From assembly GCF_026410385.1 (NCBI RefSeq), contig NZ_JAPMLT010000002.1, forward strand, positions 531,091-595,090: a DNA stretch of 64,000 nucleotides. Reading direction: 5' to 3'. The translations under genes and the position numbers were made by a program. Origin of the DNA: Tumebacillus lacus. GTDB taxonomy: Bacteria > Bacillota > Bacilli > Tumebacillales > Tumebacillaceae. Below are positions 51,336 to 60,165 of the stretch, one piece after another. A model generated the notes under the pieces. That model ran no database searches, was not told the DNA's origin, and saw only the letters and a program-made list of their open reading frames with translations. How positions within the stretch are numbered: the stretch's first letter is position 1; every line of letters starts with the position of its first letter.

Positions 51336-51851
51336 TCAGCCCTCTTCTGTCAAAGTCCTGCGAACTTTTTGATACCCGACCCACATCGCCGCCCGCCACG
51401 GCGCCATCATCCCGTAGGCGAGCACAAACAAGACCGAGCCGGTCTGAGCCAGCGACAGATACTGCCCCACCGCTTCATGCAGCACGATCCGCAGCGCAAA
51501 CAGCCCGATCAACACCAGCAGAAACGCCTTCGACCGCTGCAGATACACCTCCCCGTCCCGCACTTCAAACCGCGACGTGCGGATCAACGGCAGGGACAGC
51601 AGCAGGCCCGCCGCAAAGGCAGCCAGCGCAATCCGCAGATCGAACCGCATCCACGGCATGGCAAACATCAAAAATCCGGTCGACATCCCGAGCGGCGGCA
51701 TCACGATCTTCTTCCTGCTGGCGGGCTTCTCCGCCGCCTTCACCCGCAACCGCATCACGAGCAGCGCCATCCCGGCCGAACCGACCATCAGAAGCGTCCG
51801 CAGATGGGCCGCGCTCAGATGGAACCAGCCCGAACTATGCAAATGAGCCAT
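51336..51851 (-). CDS. ccdC: CcdC family membrane protein
   Basis: A 171-residue membrane protein with five segments. The pattern SRKKIVMPPLGMSTGFLMFAMPWMRF and the stretch DGEVYLQRSKAFLLVLIGLFALRIVL are those of CcdC (DUF1453), a protein encoded near cytochrome c biogenesis genes in B. subtilis but not essential for it. Its molecular role is unknown. GGGGAG lies before the ATG. First gene of a run that continues with the hydrolase and OmdA-like genes. Confidence 0.85.
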   Translation of the reverse strand: MAHLHSSGWFHLSAAHLRTLLMVGSAGMALLVMRLRVKAAEKPASRKKIVMPPLGMSTGFLMFAMPWMRFDLRIALAAFAAGLLLSLPLIRTSRFEVRDGEVYLQRSKAFLLVLIGLFALRIVLHEAVGQYLSLAQTGSVLFVLAYGMMAPWRAAMWVGYQKVRRTLTEEG

Positions 51852-52074
51852 CCGTCTCCCCTCCTGCGTCTTTCTTGCTCACGACGTTTTCCTTTTTCAG
51901 TATCCCTTCCGACAGACCGCACCATGCAAATCGACAAAATGAGTTCAAATTCGTTATCATTTTCATAAAAATTAACCTTTGCAATATTGCGCTAACAAGT
52001 AAAACGTGATACCATTTTGCATGTGAAAGATACATTTTAATCATAATTTTTACACATAGAAGGAGGAAGTATCC

Positions 52075-52323
52075 ATGCAAGAACAACAACTGAAAGCCGA
52101 ACTGAAAACGATCATCGCAGAGATCATCGAGGTGGACGAGTTTGGCGATGACGAAAACTTTGTCCGTGATCTGGGTGTCGATTCGATGATGGCGCTGGAA
52201 ATCGTTGCGCGCATCGAGAAAAACTACCGCATCCGCATCCCGGAAGAGTTCCTGCCGGAGATCAAGACCCTGACCGACGTCACCCGCGTCGTCACAAACG
52301 TCATGCAACCGATCAACGGCTAA
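52075..52323 (+). CDS. Acyl carrier protein
   Basis: An 82-residue acidic four-helix carrier with the phosphopantetheine Ser37 in LGVDSMMALE. It differs from housekeeping AcpP: the motif is DSM instead of DSL, and it sits with an FAD enzyme and a KAS III rather than with fabD/fabF/plsX. It therefore probably carries an intermediate of a dedicated pathway. AGGAGG precedes ATG. The AT-rich upstream DNA has a weak Fur-like stretch (51952-51967, GTTATCATTTTCATAA) too far from the consensus to call. Confidence 0.88.
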   Translation: MQEQQLKAELKTIIAEIIEVDEFGDDENFVRDLGVDSMMALEIVARIEKNYRIRIPEEFLPEIKTLTDVTRVVTNVMQPING

Positions 52324-52351
52324 TCCCGCCGAGCAAAGGGGCAGACCTGAT

Positions 52352-53749
52352 ATGTCGAAACGTTTGGGTTCACACGCCATCGTCATCGGCGGCAGCATCG
52401 CGGGCATGTTCACCGCGCGCGCGCTGTCGGATCACTATGACAAGGTCACCATCCTCGACCGCGACGAGTTCCCGGCCGAGCCGATCCACCGCAAAGGCGC
52501 ACCGCAGGGCTACCAATCTCACGTCTTGCTCAAAGGCGGCGAACTGGTGACCGAAAAGTTTTTCCCGGGCTTCTATGACGAACTGACCGGTCTCGTGCCG
52601 GTGATCGATTCCAAGGACGTCGCGTGGTACCACTACGGCGTATGGCGTCTGCGGTTAAAGACCGGGATGAAGAAATATCTGATGACCCGCCCGTTCCTGG
52701 AATTCCACATCCGTCGCCGCACGCAGCAGATCGAAAACATCGAGTTCCTGCAAAACGTCGACGTTCTGCACTTGTTGGCCACCGAAGGCAACACCAAGGT
52801 GACCGGGGTGAAAGTCGAGCATCGTGGCGATTCGACCGCTCCGAGCGAACTGCTCGCCGATTTGGTCGTCGACTGCGGCGGTCGCGGCTCGTCCGCACCG
52901 AAGTTCCTCGAACAACTCGGCTACTCCCGTCCGGAGGAGACGACGATCAAGATCGACATCGGCTACTCATCCCGCCTGTACAAGATGCCGGAGGGTCTTC
53001 AGATGGACTGGCAGTACATCCTGATCTATCCGAAGCCGCCGCACGGCACCCGCATCGGCATCGCCAACACCTGCGAGGACGGCAAGATCATCCTCTCGCT
53101 GGCCGGTTGCGCGGGCGACTATCCGCCGACCGACGAAGAAGGATTTATGGAATACCTCAAGAGTATTCCGCAAAAGGATCTCTACGACGTGATCAAGCAG
53201 TGTGAGCCCGCTTCGGAGATCAAATCGCACCGCCTGCCGTCCTCCCTGCGCCGTCATTATGAATCGATGACCGCCTTCCCGGAGAACTATCTCGTGCTCG
53301 GCGACGCGGTCTGCTCGGTCAACCCGGTCTTCGGACAAGGCATGAGCATCTCGACGATGAGCGCCAACGCTCTGAAAGAATCGCTGGATGAGTATGCCGC
53401 TGCCGGTGGCCGCGATTTCCACGCGATGCGCAAAAACTTCTACACCCGCGCCACCGATATCATCAACCTCGCGTGGAACTGGGCGGTCGCGGAGGACTTC
53501 CGCTACCCGAACGTCGAAGGCAAAAAACCGCCGTTCACCGGTCTGCAAAACTGGTACCTCGGCAACCTGTTCGAACTGGCCGCGTCCAACAAGCGGATCT
53601 ACTTCCAGGTCAACATGGTGCTCAACCTCGTCGCCAAACCGCGCACGCTGCTGCAGCCGTACATCCTCTGGCAGGTCGTGCGCAAAACGCTCGGCTTCCA
53701 AGACAAAGGCATGCGCACGATGGGCAACGGACATCCGATCGACGCGTAG
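52352..53749 (+). CDS. FAD-dependent monooxygenase/halogenase-like oxidoreductase
   Basis: A 465-residue flavoprotein of the PHBH/geranylgeranyl reductase/halogenase class: dinucleotide fold AIVIGGSIAGMFTARALSD, ILDRDEFP, and the FAD ribityl site NYLVLGDAVCSVNPVFGQGMS. It lacks an N-terminal WxWxIP motif of tryptophan halogenases (not visible), so epoxidation, hydroxylation or reduction of an acyl or polyketide substrate is more likely. AAAGGGG is the ribosome binding site. It starts 29 bases after the ACP gene and probably acts on the ACP-bound chain or its product. Confidence 0.8.
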   Translation: MSKRLGSHAIVIGGSIAGMFTARALSDHYDKVTILDRDEFPAEPIHRKGAPQGYQSHVLLKGGELVTEKFFPGFYDELTGLVPVIDSKDVAWYHYGVWRLRLKTGMKKYLMTRPFLEFHIRRRTQQIENIEFLQNVDVLHLLATEGNTKVTGVKVEHRGDSTAPSELLADLVVDCGGRGSSAPKFLEQLGYSRPEETTIKIDIGYSSRLYKMPEGLQMDWQYILIYPKPPHGTRIGIANTCEDGKIILSLAGCAGDYPPTDEEGFMEYLKSIPQKDLYDVIKQCEPASEIKSHRLPSSLRRHYESMTAFPENYLVLGDAVCSVNPVFGQGMSISTMSANALKESLDEYAAAGGRDFHAMRKNFYTRATDIINLAWNWAVAEDFRYPNVEGKKPPFTGLQNWYLGNLFELAASNKRIYFQVNMVLNLVAKPRTLLQPYILWQVVRKTLGFQDKGMRTMGNGHPIDA

Positions 53750-53793
53750 TCTTATCTGGTAAGCGAGCGTTACTCAGGAGGGAGGAAGTCACC

Positions 53794-54543
53794 ATGATCC
53801 TGCAAAAACTCCCGTGGGCCGGTGTGCTGATCGAGCAGGACAGCACCCGCGTGCTGATCGACCCCATCGGGCAGACCACGCCGCAGATGGAACTGATGGG
53901 CGAACCGCGTCAACCGCTGGTGCCGCTCACGGAGCTCCAAGGAGTGGCGGCGGTGCTGATCACACATTTGCACGATGACCATTTTGACGCGGCTTCGATC
54001 AAAAGCGCGTACGGTGCCGACATCCCGGTCTTCGTGCCGGAGCGGTCGGCCAGGTATGCAGAGAAGAGCGGGCTGACGAACGTCATCGGCGTCCGGGAAG
54101 GCGATTCTCATGAGATCGGCTCCCTGACGGTGACAGCGACGCACTCGATGGACGGATTTGGATTCCCGCAGGTGTCCTACGTCGTCGAAGGCGGCGGCAA
54201 GCGAGTCCTGCACAGCGGCGACACGATCTGGCACGGCTATTGGTGGAAGATCGCCAAGTACCATCGCCCCGACGTCGTCTGCCTGCCGTGCAACGGCCCG
54301 CTCTGCGACTATCCCGACTTTGCCCCGTCTCACCTCGTACCGGCCGCGCTCACCCCGGAGCAGGCGGTCGAGGCGGCGCACGTGTTGCAAGCCGGGACGC
54401 TGGTGCCGATCCACTACGACACGTTTTACCTCGAGCCGTACTACGTGCAGGCACCCGATCTGCTCCCGCGCTTGCAAAGCCACGCCTCCGCACGCGGAGT
54501 CAACCTGCATGTGATGCAGACGCACGACCAATTGATCGTCTAA
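53794..54543 (+). CDS. Metallo-beta-lactamase-fold hydrolase (UlaG/YtkL-like)
   Basis: A 249-residue hydrolase with the metal motif THLHDDHFDA (His58, His60, Asp62, His63), then LHSGDTIWH and the late His in PIHYDTFYLEPYY. This is the pattern of the UPF0173/UlaG-type small hydrolases. ATG 53794 has GGAGGGAGG at proper spacing; the longer reading (from 53473) overlaps the flavoprotein gene and is rejected. Third gene of the ACP operon; it may release or open the product (thioester or lactone). Confidence 0.85.
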   Translation: MILQKLPWAGVLIEQDSTRVLIDPIGQTTPQMELMGEPRQPLVPLTELQGVAAVLITHLHDDHFDAASIKSAYGADIPVFVPERSARYAEKSGLTNVIGVREGDSHEIGSLTVTATHSMDGFGFPQVSYVVEGGGKRVLHSGDTIWHGYWWKIAKYHRPDVVCLPCNGPLCDYPDFAPSHLVPAALTPEQAVEAAHVLQAGTLVPIHYDTFYLEPYYVQAPDLLPRLQSHASARGVNLHVMQTHDQLIV

Positions 54544-54548
54544 ATAAG

Positions 54549-54578
54549 AAAAAACCTCGGAGATCTCCGAGGTTTTTT
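54549..54578. terminator. Bidirectional terminator between hydrolase and KAS III genes
   Basis: Perfect palindrome AAAAAACCTCGGAGA/TCTCCGAGGTTTTTT with essentially no loop spacer beyond the tip. Confidence 0.9.
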
Positions 54579-54593
54579 GTGTTTGAAACGACG

Positions 54594-55592
54594 TTACACC
54601 GTCCACTTGATCAACGCGCCGGCATGCACCAGCCCGCCGCCAAATCCGTAGAGGAGCATCGTGTCGCCTTTTTTGATCTTGCCTTCCTGCAGGGCGATGT
54701 CGATCGACAGCGGGATCGTCGCGGAGGACGTGTTGCCGAAATACTCGACCGAGTTGAGCGTCTGTTCCAACGGATACTGGAGACGTTCGCACACCGACTC
54801 GATGATCCGCAGGTTGGCGCTGTGCGGCACAAACCAGTCGACCTCCGACAAGGAGTGGCCGTCCCGCTCCAGCCATTTCGGGATCTCGCGGGTGAGCGTG
54901 GACACCGCCCACTTGTACACTTCGCGGCCGTTCTGCACGATGTTGCCGTTGCCGATCAGTTCGACGCCGTCCATCGTCGTGGAGGTGCCGCTTCTGTACA
55001 GCGATTTGCCGCCCTCGCCTTCCGACCCGACGTGGGCGGAGAGGAAGCTCGGCTCGTGTTCATCGTATTCGACCAGCATCGCCCCTGCCCCGTCCCCGAA
55101 CAAAATGCAGGTTGAGCGGTCGCTGTAGTCGGTCACTTTCGACAGCGTCTCCGCACCGAGCACGAGAATTTTTTTATGCAGGCCGGTCGTCACCAGCGAG
55201 TTGGCCAGATGCAGCGCGTAGACAAATCCGGCACAGGCCGCCTGCAGATCGATCGCCCCCGCATGCGGGATGCCAAGCCGTGACTGCACCTGCGAGGAGA
55301 CGCTCGGCAGCGGGTAGTCGGGCGTGGTCGTCGACACGATGATAAAGTCGACGTCCTCCAGCACGACTCCGTGACGCTCCGCCAGATTGCGGGCTGCATG
55401 GACGCACAGGTCGGACGTATATTCCTGATCGGCGGCGATCCGACGCTCCCGGATGCCTGTCCGCTGGACGATCCATTCATCGTTGGTTTCGACCGTCTGC
55501 TCCAGATCTTTGTTGGTCAATCTCTTCTCCGGGGTATACACTCCAAGCGCGGTGATGCGAGCGCGTGATTTCAGTTCCTGAGTCGGCAACAT
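54594..55592 (-). CDS. 3-oxoacyl-ACP synthase III (FabH-like ketosynthase)
   Basis: A 332-residue KAS III with the catalytic triad: Cys120 in DLQAACAGFVYAL, His in FVPHSANLRIIES and Asn in EYFGNTSSATIPLS. The front motif WIVQRTGIRERRIA is canonical. FabH normally starts fatty-acid synthesis by condensing acyl-CoA with malonyl-ACP. Here it is convergent with an operon carrying its own ACP and a flavoprotein, so a role as the priming or condensing enzyme of that pathway is likely, but it could also be the cell's main FabH. AGGGGGG precedes ATG. Confidence 0.88.
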   Translation of the reverse strand: MLPTQELKSRARITALGVYTPEKRLTNKDLEQTVETNDEWIVQRTGIRERRIAADQEYTSDLCVHAARNLAERHGVVLEDVDFIIVSTTTPDYPLPSVSSQVQSRLGIPHAGAIDLQAACAGFVYALHLANSLVTTGLHKKILVLGAETLSKVTDYSDRSTCILFGDGAGAMLVEYDEHEPSFLSAHVGSEGEGGKSLYRSGTSTTMDGVELIGNGNIVQNGREVYKWAVSTLTREIPKWLERDGHSLSEVDWFVPHSANLRIIESVCERLQYPLEQTLNSVEYFGNTSSATIPLSIDIALQEGKIKKGDTMLLYGFGGGLVHAGALIKWTV

Positions 55593-55767
55593 GTTGACCC
55601 CCCTGTTAGATACGGTAGTAGGACAGGTATATTCACGCCCCTGAGGGAACAGAACTCGTCCATGTCATCCTACCAGTATGGTAAACTTTTCATGGTTTGA
55701 ATCTTTCTTTGAAAAGAATACCCGATCTTAGTTTTTTAGTAAACAGGGGTCCTGCAACGCGGCAAAG

Positions 55768-56784
55768 CTATCTTTTCTTCAAATACTGTCTGTCGGTCAT
55801 AAACAGTTTCCAGAAGTACAGAAAGCCGGGCGTCAGGATCGCAAATCCGACGAGATAGGAAATGAACAAGGCATGAAACGTGCTCTCCGCCGTAAACCCG
55901 CTCTCGATCGTCACCCCCGGATAGACCAGATACGGCAGATGCGCCCGTCCGTATCCCGTCGCTGCCAGCAGGTACTGCGTGACGACGGCAAGCGTTGCCA
56001 AGCGGGGCTTTTTCACATAGACCGCCCAGTAGCCGAGGGCAAAGGCGACGACGGAGGCGAGAATCCACGATTGGTTCGCAAACAGATTTTCATACATCCA
56101 CGGAGCATCGAACTGCATCGTCACCACCACCGCCACCGAAGACAGCAGCGTGATCGGTCCGAGGATCAACGCGTCGCGGCGATAGACGCGGTACGCCTCG
56201 TGATCCTCCGATACATGGGCATAGTCGGACAAGAGCAGCGACGAGAGAAACAAGGTCGACGTCACCGCAAAGGCGATGTAGGCATACGTGCTCGACGAGG
56301 CGAGCAGTTCGCCCCAGAGCAAACGCTCCACCCCGCCGGACGTGTCGATCATGTCCCCGTAGGTGATCGGCAGGACGAGGATCAGCAGCGCCGGTATGAA
56401 GATGCCGGTCAGCCCGCTGATCAGGATCAGCGTCTTTTTGTAGCGGTCGACCGAGTGCGAGTAGACGAGAAACGCGCTTCGTACCGCAAGCAACAACACG
56501 CCGATGGAGAACGGCACGAGCAGCACCGCCCCCAGCACCCGCGTCACACCGGGGAAAAACGACACCAGCCCGACGACGACCAGCACGATAAACGTATTGG
56601 TCAGCTCCCACGACGGGGAGAGGTAGCGGTTGGCGATGCGGGACATGTTGTTCTTTTTGCGATTGCGGTAGAAAAACGACCAAAACCCGGCCCCAAAATC
56701 GATGGCAGCCGCAATGGCGTAGACAAAGACGAACAGCCAGATCAGCGTGACGGCGATGATTTCATCCGTGACAGTCATGTTCAT
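55768..56784 (-). CDS. cydB: Cytochrome bd-type quinol oxidase subunit II
   Basis: A 338-residue membrane subunit with about eight or nine helices. The N-terminal AIAAAIDFGAGFWSFFYRNR and the SPSWELTNTFIVLVVVGLVSFFPG stretch are CydB-typical. With CydA it forms a proton-motive, high-affinity oxygen reductase. It starts within the last codons of cydA (4-base overlap). No cydC/cydD genes and no short CydX-like ORF were seen downstream. Confidence 0.9.
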   Translation of the reverse strand: MNMTVTDEIIAVTLIWLFVFVYAIAAAIDFGAGFWSFFYRNRKKNNMSRIANRYLSPSWELTNTFIVLVVVGLVSFFPGVTRVLGAVLLVPFSIGVLLLAVRSAFLVYSHSVDRYKKTLILISGLTGIFIPALLILVLPITYGDMIDTSGGVERLLWGELLASSSTYAYIAFAVTSTLFLSSLLLSDYAHVSEDHEAYRVYRRDALILGPITLLSSVAVVVTMQFDAPWMYENLFANQSWILASVVAFALGYWAVYVKKPRLATLAVVTQYLLAATGYGRAHLPYLVYPGVTIESGFTAESTFHALFISYLVGFAILTPGFLYFWKLFMTDRQYLKKR

Positions 56785-58109
56785 AGGTCAGCGAGCTCCT
56801 TTTCCAACGGATGTCGATTGAAATAGTAGCGGAGCACGGCGACCACCGACACACAGAGAAACACATAGATCGCGGTGAACAGCACGAACAGCATCCCGAG
56901 GTTGGTGGCGGAGGTGGTCGCATCGGCGGTGCGCATGATCCGGTAGATGATCCACGGCTGTCGGCCCGTGCAGGAAAAGATCCAGCCAAACTCAATCGCC
57001 AGCATCGCGAGCGGCCCCGCCGTGACAAAGCCCCACATCATCCAGCTGGGAAACACATCGCGTTTTAAGATGCGCTTCCAGCCAAATCCGACCACCGACA
57101 TCGCCGTCAGCAGCCCGCCGATCAGCACCATGCCGTTGAACAGCGTGTGGATAAACAACGGTGGCCACTCATCCCGCGGCCACGTGTTCAGCCCGCGCAC
57201 CTCGGTGTCAAAGCGGTTGCCGGAGAGGAACGACAGCGCCCACGGGATGTGGATGGCGTTTTTCACCTCCAGCGTCTCCCGGTCGAGCGTGCCGCCGATC
57301 AAAAGCGGCGCATACGTCTCCGTCTCAAACAGCCATTCGGCAGCGGCGAGTTTTTCCGGCTGGTCGTGGTAGAGATGTTGGGCGGAGTCGTGCCCGTTGA
57401 ACGCGGTCAGGATCGAAAACACGCCGCCGACGACCAGTCCGAGCATCATCGCCTTGCGGTGAAACGCGTAGAGGCGCATGTCCTTTTTCTTCATTCGCAG
57501 CATCTTCCACGCCGCGATGGAGGCGATGGTAAACGCCCCCGTCATCCACGCGGACACCATGACGTGGGTGGCTGTGACCGGAAAGCTGCGATTGAAAAAC
57601 GCATCCCACGGCCGCACGTCGACCACCTCGCCGTTGACCATGCGAAACCCTTCCGGCGTCGCTTCAAACGCGTGGACGTTGGTGATCAGCACCGCCGACA
57701 ACACCGCGCCAAACGCGACCAACGCCACGGAGACGATCCGCATCGTCGGAGAGAGCCGGTCGTACGCGTACACGTAGATCGACATGAACAGCGCCTCCAA
57801 AAGAAACGCAAAGATCTCGATCTGAAACGGCAGCGCGATGACCTTCCCCACCACCTCCATAAACTCCGGCCACAGCAAAGAAAGCTGCACCGCCGCAATC
57901 GTCCCGGTCGGGATGCCCACCCCGAGCAACACGGCAAACCCCTTCGTCCACCGCATCGCCATCGTGGTGTAGTCCGGGTCTTTCGTCTGCAATTTCATCA
58001 CTTCCGCAAACAGGATCATCAACGGAATGCCCACCCCGAGCGTCGCAAAGATAATATGAAAGCCCATTGTCGTGCCAAATAACGAACGCGCGATGACGAC
58101 CTGATCCAT
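56781..58109 (-). CDS. cydA: Cytochrome bd-type quinol oxidase subunit I
   Basis: A 442-residue heme-bearing subunit. The axial His is in GTTMGFHIIFATLGVG, the second in QIEIFAFLLEALFM region with Glu residues of the proton channel, and the quinol loop carries SGNRFDTEVRGLNTWP. The short Q-loop points to the cyanide-insensitive/Firmicutes type. ATG 58109 is selected because AGGAGG is 11 bases upstream; ATG 58118 is only 2 bases from that site. First gene of cydAB. Confidence 0.9.
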   Translation of the reverse strand: MDQVVIARSLFGTTMGFHIIFATLGVGIPLMILFAEVMKLQTKDPDYTTMAMRWTKGFAVLLGVGIPTGTIAAVQLSLLWPEFMEVVGKVIALPFQIEIFAFLLEALFMSIYVYAYDRLSPTMRIVSVALVAFGAVLSAVLITNVHAFEATPEGFRMVNGEVVDVRPWDAFFNRSFPVTATHVMVSAWMTGAFTIASIAAWKMLRMKKKDMRLYAFHRKAMMLGLVVGGVFSILTAFNGHDSAQHLYHDQPEKLAAAEWLFETETYAPLLIGGTLDRETLEVKNAIHIPWALSFLSGNRFDTEVRGLNTWPRDEWPPLFIHTLFNGMVLIGGLLTAMSVVGFGWKRILKRDVFPSWMMWGFVTAGPLAMLAIEFGWIFSCTGRQPWIIYRIMRTADATTSATNLGMLFVLFTAIYVFLCVSVVAVLRYYFNRHPLEKELADL

Positions 58110-58176
58110 GTTCCGCATCTCCTCCTTTGATGGTTAACATTCCCTAAGAAGCAGAAATAACCCATGCAGGACACAA

Positions 58177-58214
58177 AGAAAAAAGAGCGGCCGATCACTC
58201 GGCAGCTCTTTTCT
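58177..58214 (-). terminator. Terminator of the BTAD regulator gene
   Basis: AAAAGAGC/GCTCTTTT outer arms with an inner GCCGA/TCGGC stem and T-rich tail on the minus strand; the stem touches the stop codon. Confidence 0.8.
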
Positions 58215-59361
58215 AAAGGGACGTTTGCATCGCTCGGCTGTTCCGCCACATCTCGTACCACTCGACGACCGCCTCAGGCATCTCGACACCGAGTTCCTGC
58301 TCGAAGGCGTGCTCCAACCGGTGGTAGCACTCCTGCACTTTGTCGATGCGTCCGGCCGCCTCATACAGGCGCAACAGCGTCAAGCCGTCTTCCTCCTCAT
58401 ACGGATCGACAGCCTGCACGCGCTCATACAGGTCGGCCGCCTCTGCCTGCATGCCGTCGGTCTGCGCATAGACCTGAGCCACCGCACGCGCTTCCTCCAT
58501 CCACAGCCTGCGCAGCCGCTCCCGCTCCTGTTCCGCCCACAGATAACCGTGCTCCTGCAGATAGTCTCCTTCATACTGCCTCACCAGCCGGGCCATCTCC
58601 TCCGAGCCGCTCTCGGCCAGTTTCACAGCCCGCTCCCATTCCTCGGTGTCGAGGCGCACGTTGAACGCGTCCAGCACATACCCCTCCTGGATGCTGGAGT
58701 TTCGGATCGTCACATCGATCTTCATCTTTGTCAGGCACTGGCGGACCTGGTAGATCGTCGCGTACAGTTGCTTCATCGCTCGCTTTTCGTCCAGTTCCGG
58801 CCACAGCATCTCCATCAGCACGCCTTTGCGCACGACCTCACCGCGCCGGTGGAGCAGATAGGCAAACAGCTCTTGCGCCTTCGCCGTGCGCCATTTCGGC
58901 ACTTCCGGGGCTTGTCCGTCCCGCTGGAAGCGGATCGATTGAAAGCAGAGGACGTCCCCCTTGCGCACCGGTGCGTGCGCCGTCCCCCCCCTCGCCATCC
59001 ACCGTTTCAACAGCCGCTGCACCGTCTTTTCCAAACGGGACCGATGCAACGGCTTGAGCAGATAGTCGAGGGCATTCAACTCAAATGCCTGCAGCGCATA
59101 GCGGTCATCTGCGGTGACAAACACCAGTTCAGCGGACGGACAGCGCTCCTGCAGCAACTCCGCTGCCAAAATCTCCGGCATGCCCGGCAGCCGCACGTCG
59201 AGAAACACTGCGTCCGGCTGCAGTGCGGCCGCCTGCTCCACCGCCTCGACCGGGTCTTGAAACGCACCCACCACCTTCAGCTCCGAATAGTCCTCCAGCA
59301 TTCGCCGCGTCTGCATCAACTCCAAACGCTCCCCATCGAGCAACAGGACTTTCAACGCCAT
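58213..59361 (-). CDS. Response regulator with winged-helix and BTAD domain (SARP-like)
   Basis: A 382-residue regulator. Receiver domain at 1-120 with phospho-Asp55 in AVFLDVRLPG and Lys in LLKPLHRSR; the usual acidic pair is reduced to Asp-Gly-Glu (LLLDGERLE). A winged helix (residues 150-235, KAQELFAYLLHRRGEVVRKGVLMEMLWPE) and a TPR-like BTAD domain (240-375) follow, the layout of SARP-type activators. No kinase gene is adjacent. It is divergent from the sortase/surface protein operon and is the best candidate for its regulator. Confidence 0.88.
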   Translation of the reverse strand: MALKVLLLDGERLELMQTRRMLEDYSELKVVGAFQDPVEAVEQAAALQPDAVFLDVRLPGMPEILAAELLQERCPSAELVFVTADDRYALQAFELNALDYLLKPLHRSRLEKTVQRLLKRWMARGGTAHAPVRKGDVLCFQSIRFQRDGQAPEVPKWRTAKAQELFAYLLHRRGEVVRKGVLMEMLWPELDEKRAMKQLYATIYQVRQCLTKMKIDVTIRNSSIQEGYVLDAFNVRLDTEEWERAVKLAESGSEEMARLVRQYEGDYLQEHGYLWAEQERERLRRLWMEEARAVAQVYAQTDGMQAEAADLYERVQAVDPYEEEDGLTLLRLYEAAGRIDKVQECYHRLEHAFEQELGVEMPEAVVEWYEMWRNSRAMQTSL

Positions 59362-59441
59362 CTCCCCCCACTTATAAACACTTCTATTCGTAATAATCTA
59401 AAAAGTTTTTCTTAACCCATTAACAAATAACTGTTCAAAAT

Positions 59442-59464
59442 TTGTATAGATTCATTATATACAA
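59442..59464. promoter_or_regulatory. Palindrome in the divergent promoter region, candidate operator
   Basis: TTGTATA (59442-59448) and TATACAA (59458-59464), a perfect 7-base inverted repeat with 9 bases between, midway between the BTAD regulator and sortase genes. Confidence 0.4.
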
Positions 59465-59511
59465 TCTTGTTGATGAAAACAGTCTAATCGTGAAGAAGAA
59501 AGGAGAACGCC

Positions 59512-60165
59512 ATGTTGCCGAGATGGATCCGGAGGGACAGCCGGACGATACAGATCCTGCTGTGGCTCCTGTTGTTGACCGGCATCCTCCTGCTCGTTCA
59601 GCCCCGGCTGGACGAGCACTTGCAGGAGCGAAAGCAAAACGCCCTGCTCACTCATTGGACGGATGAACATCGCGCTTCTGCTGCGGCGGAGGCGGCTGCC
59701 GACCCGGCAGAGGCGACAGACACGGCTTGGCGGGAGATCGACGGAACGCCCGTGCTCGGAACGGTCACCGTCGGCAAGATCGGCCTGCGCGAGCCGTTGC
59801 TCAAAGGCGCGGACGAGGCGTCGCTGTCGCTCGGCATCGGCGTGGTGGCCGAGGAGCGATTGCCGGGCGTGGGCACGAACTTTGTGCTGGCCGGCCATCG
59901 CAGCTTCACGCCTGGCAAACATTTCAGCCGCCTGAACGAACTGGCGCGCGGTGACGAAGTGACGATCCAAACAGCGTCCGGTACGTTCACGTACATCGTC
60001 GAGCGGTCGTTTCTGGTGGAGCCTGACGATCTGAGCGTCCTCGACGCGCCGCCGAACGTCTCCGAACTGACGCTGATCACCTGCGAGCCGATGCGCGATC
60101 CGACCCACCGCCTGATCGTGAAAGCTCTGTTGGTCAAAGAAACGAGAGAGGAGCAAACCCTGTGA
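59512..60165 (+). CDS. Class D sortase
   Basis: A 217-residue transpeptidase with an N-terminal membrane anchor (residues 13-30) and a sortase barrel from about residue 75. Catalytic residues are visible: His129 in VLAGHRSF, Cys191 in LTLITCEP and Arg200 in THRLIVKA. The size, N-terminal anchor and lack of a C-terminal TM fit class D, found in spore-forming Bacilli. It probably attaches the large surface protein encoded next, whose start overlaps the sortase stop by 4 bases (GTGA). AAAGGAG precedes ATG. Confidence 0.92.
   Translation: MLPRWIRRDSRTIQILLWLLLLTGILLLVQPRLDEHLQERKQNALLTHWTDEHRASAAAEAAADPAEATDTAWREIDGTPVLGTVTVGKIGLREPLLKGADEASLSLGIGVVAEERLPGVGTNFVLAGHRSFTPGKHFSRLNELARGDEVTIQTASGTFTYIVERSFLVEPDDLSVLDAPPNVSELTLITCEPMRDPTHRLIVKALLVKETREEQTL

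Noticed and set aside
51950..51967. A Fur box in front of the ACP operon
   Set aside because: Only one half matches the consensus well (ATCATTTTC), and no promoter overlaps it convincingly.
53473..53793. A longer N-terminus for the MBL-fold hydrolase
   Set aside because: It overlaps the flavoprotein gene in another frame, and the ATG at 53794 has a full ribosome binding site and begins the domain.
55593..55640. A FapR operator upstream of the KAS III gene
   Set aside because: ATACCTG followed by TAC/GTATCTAA recalls parts of the FapR box, but spacing and half-site symmetry do not fit.
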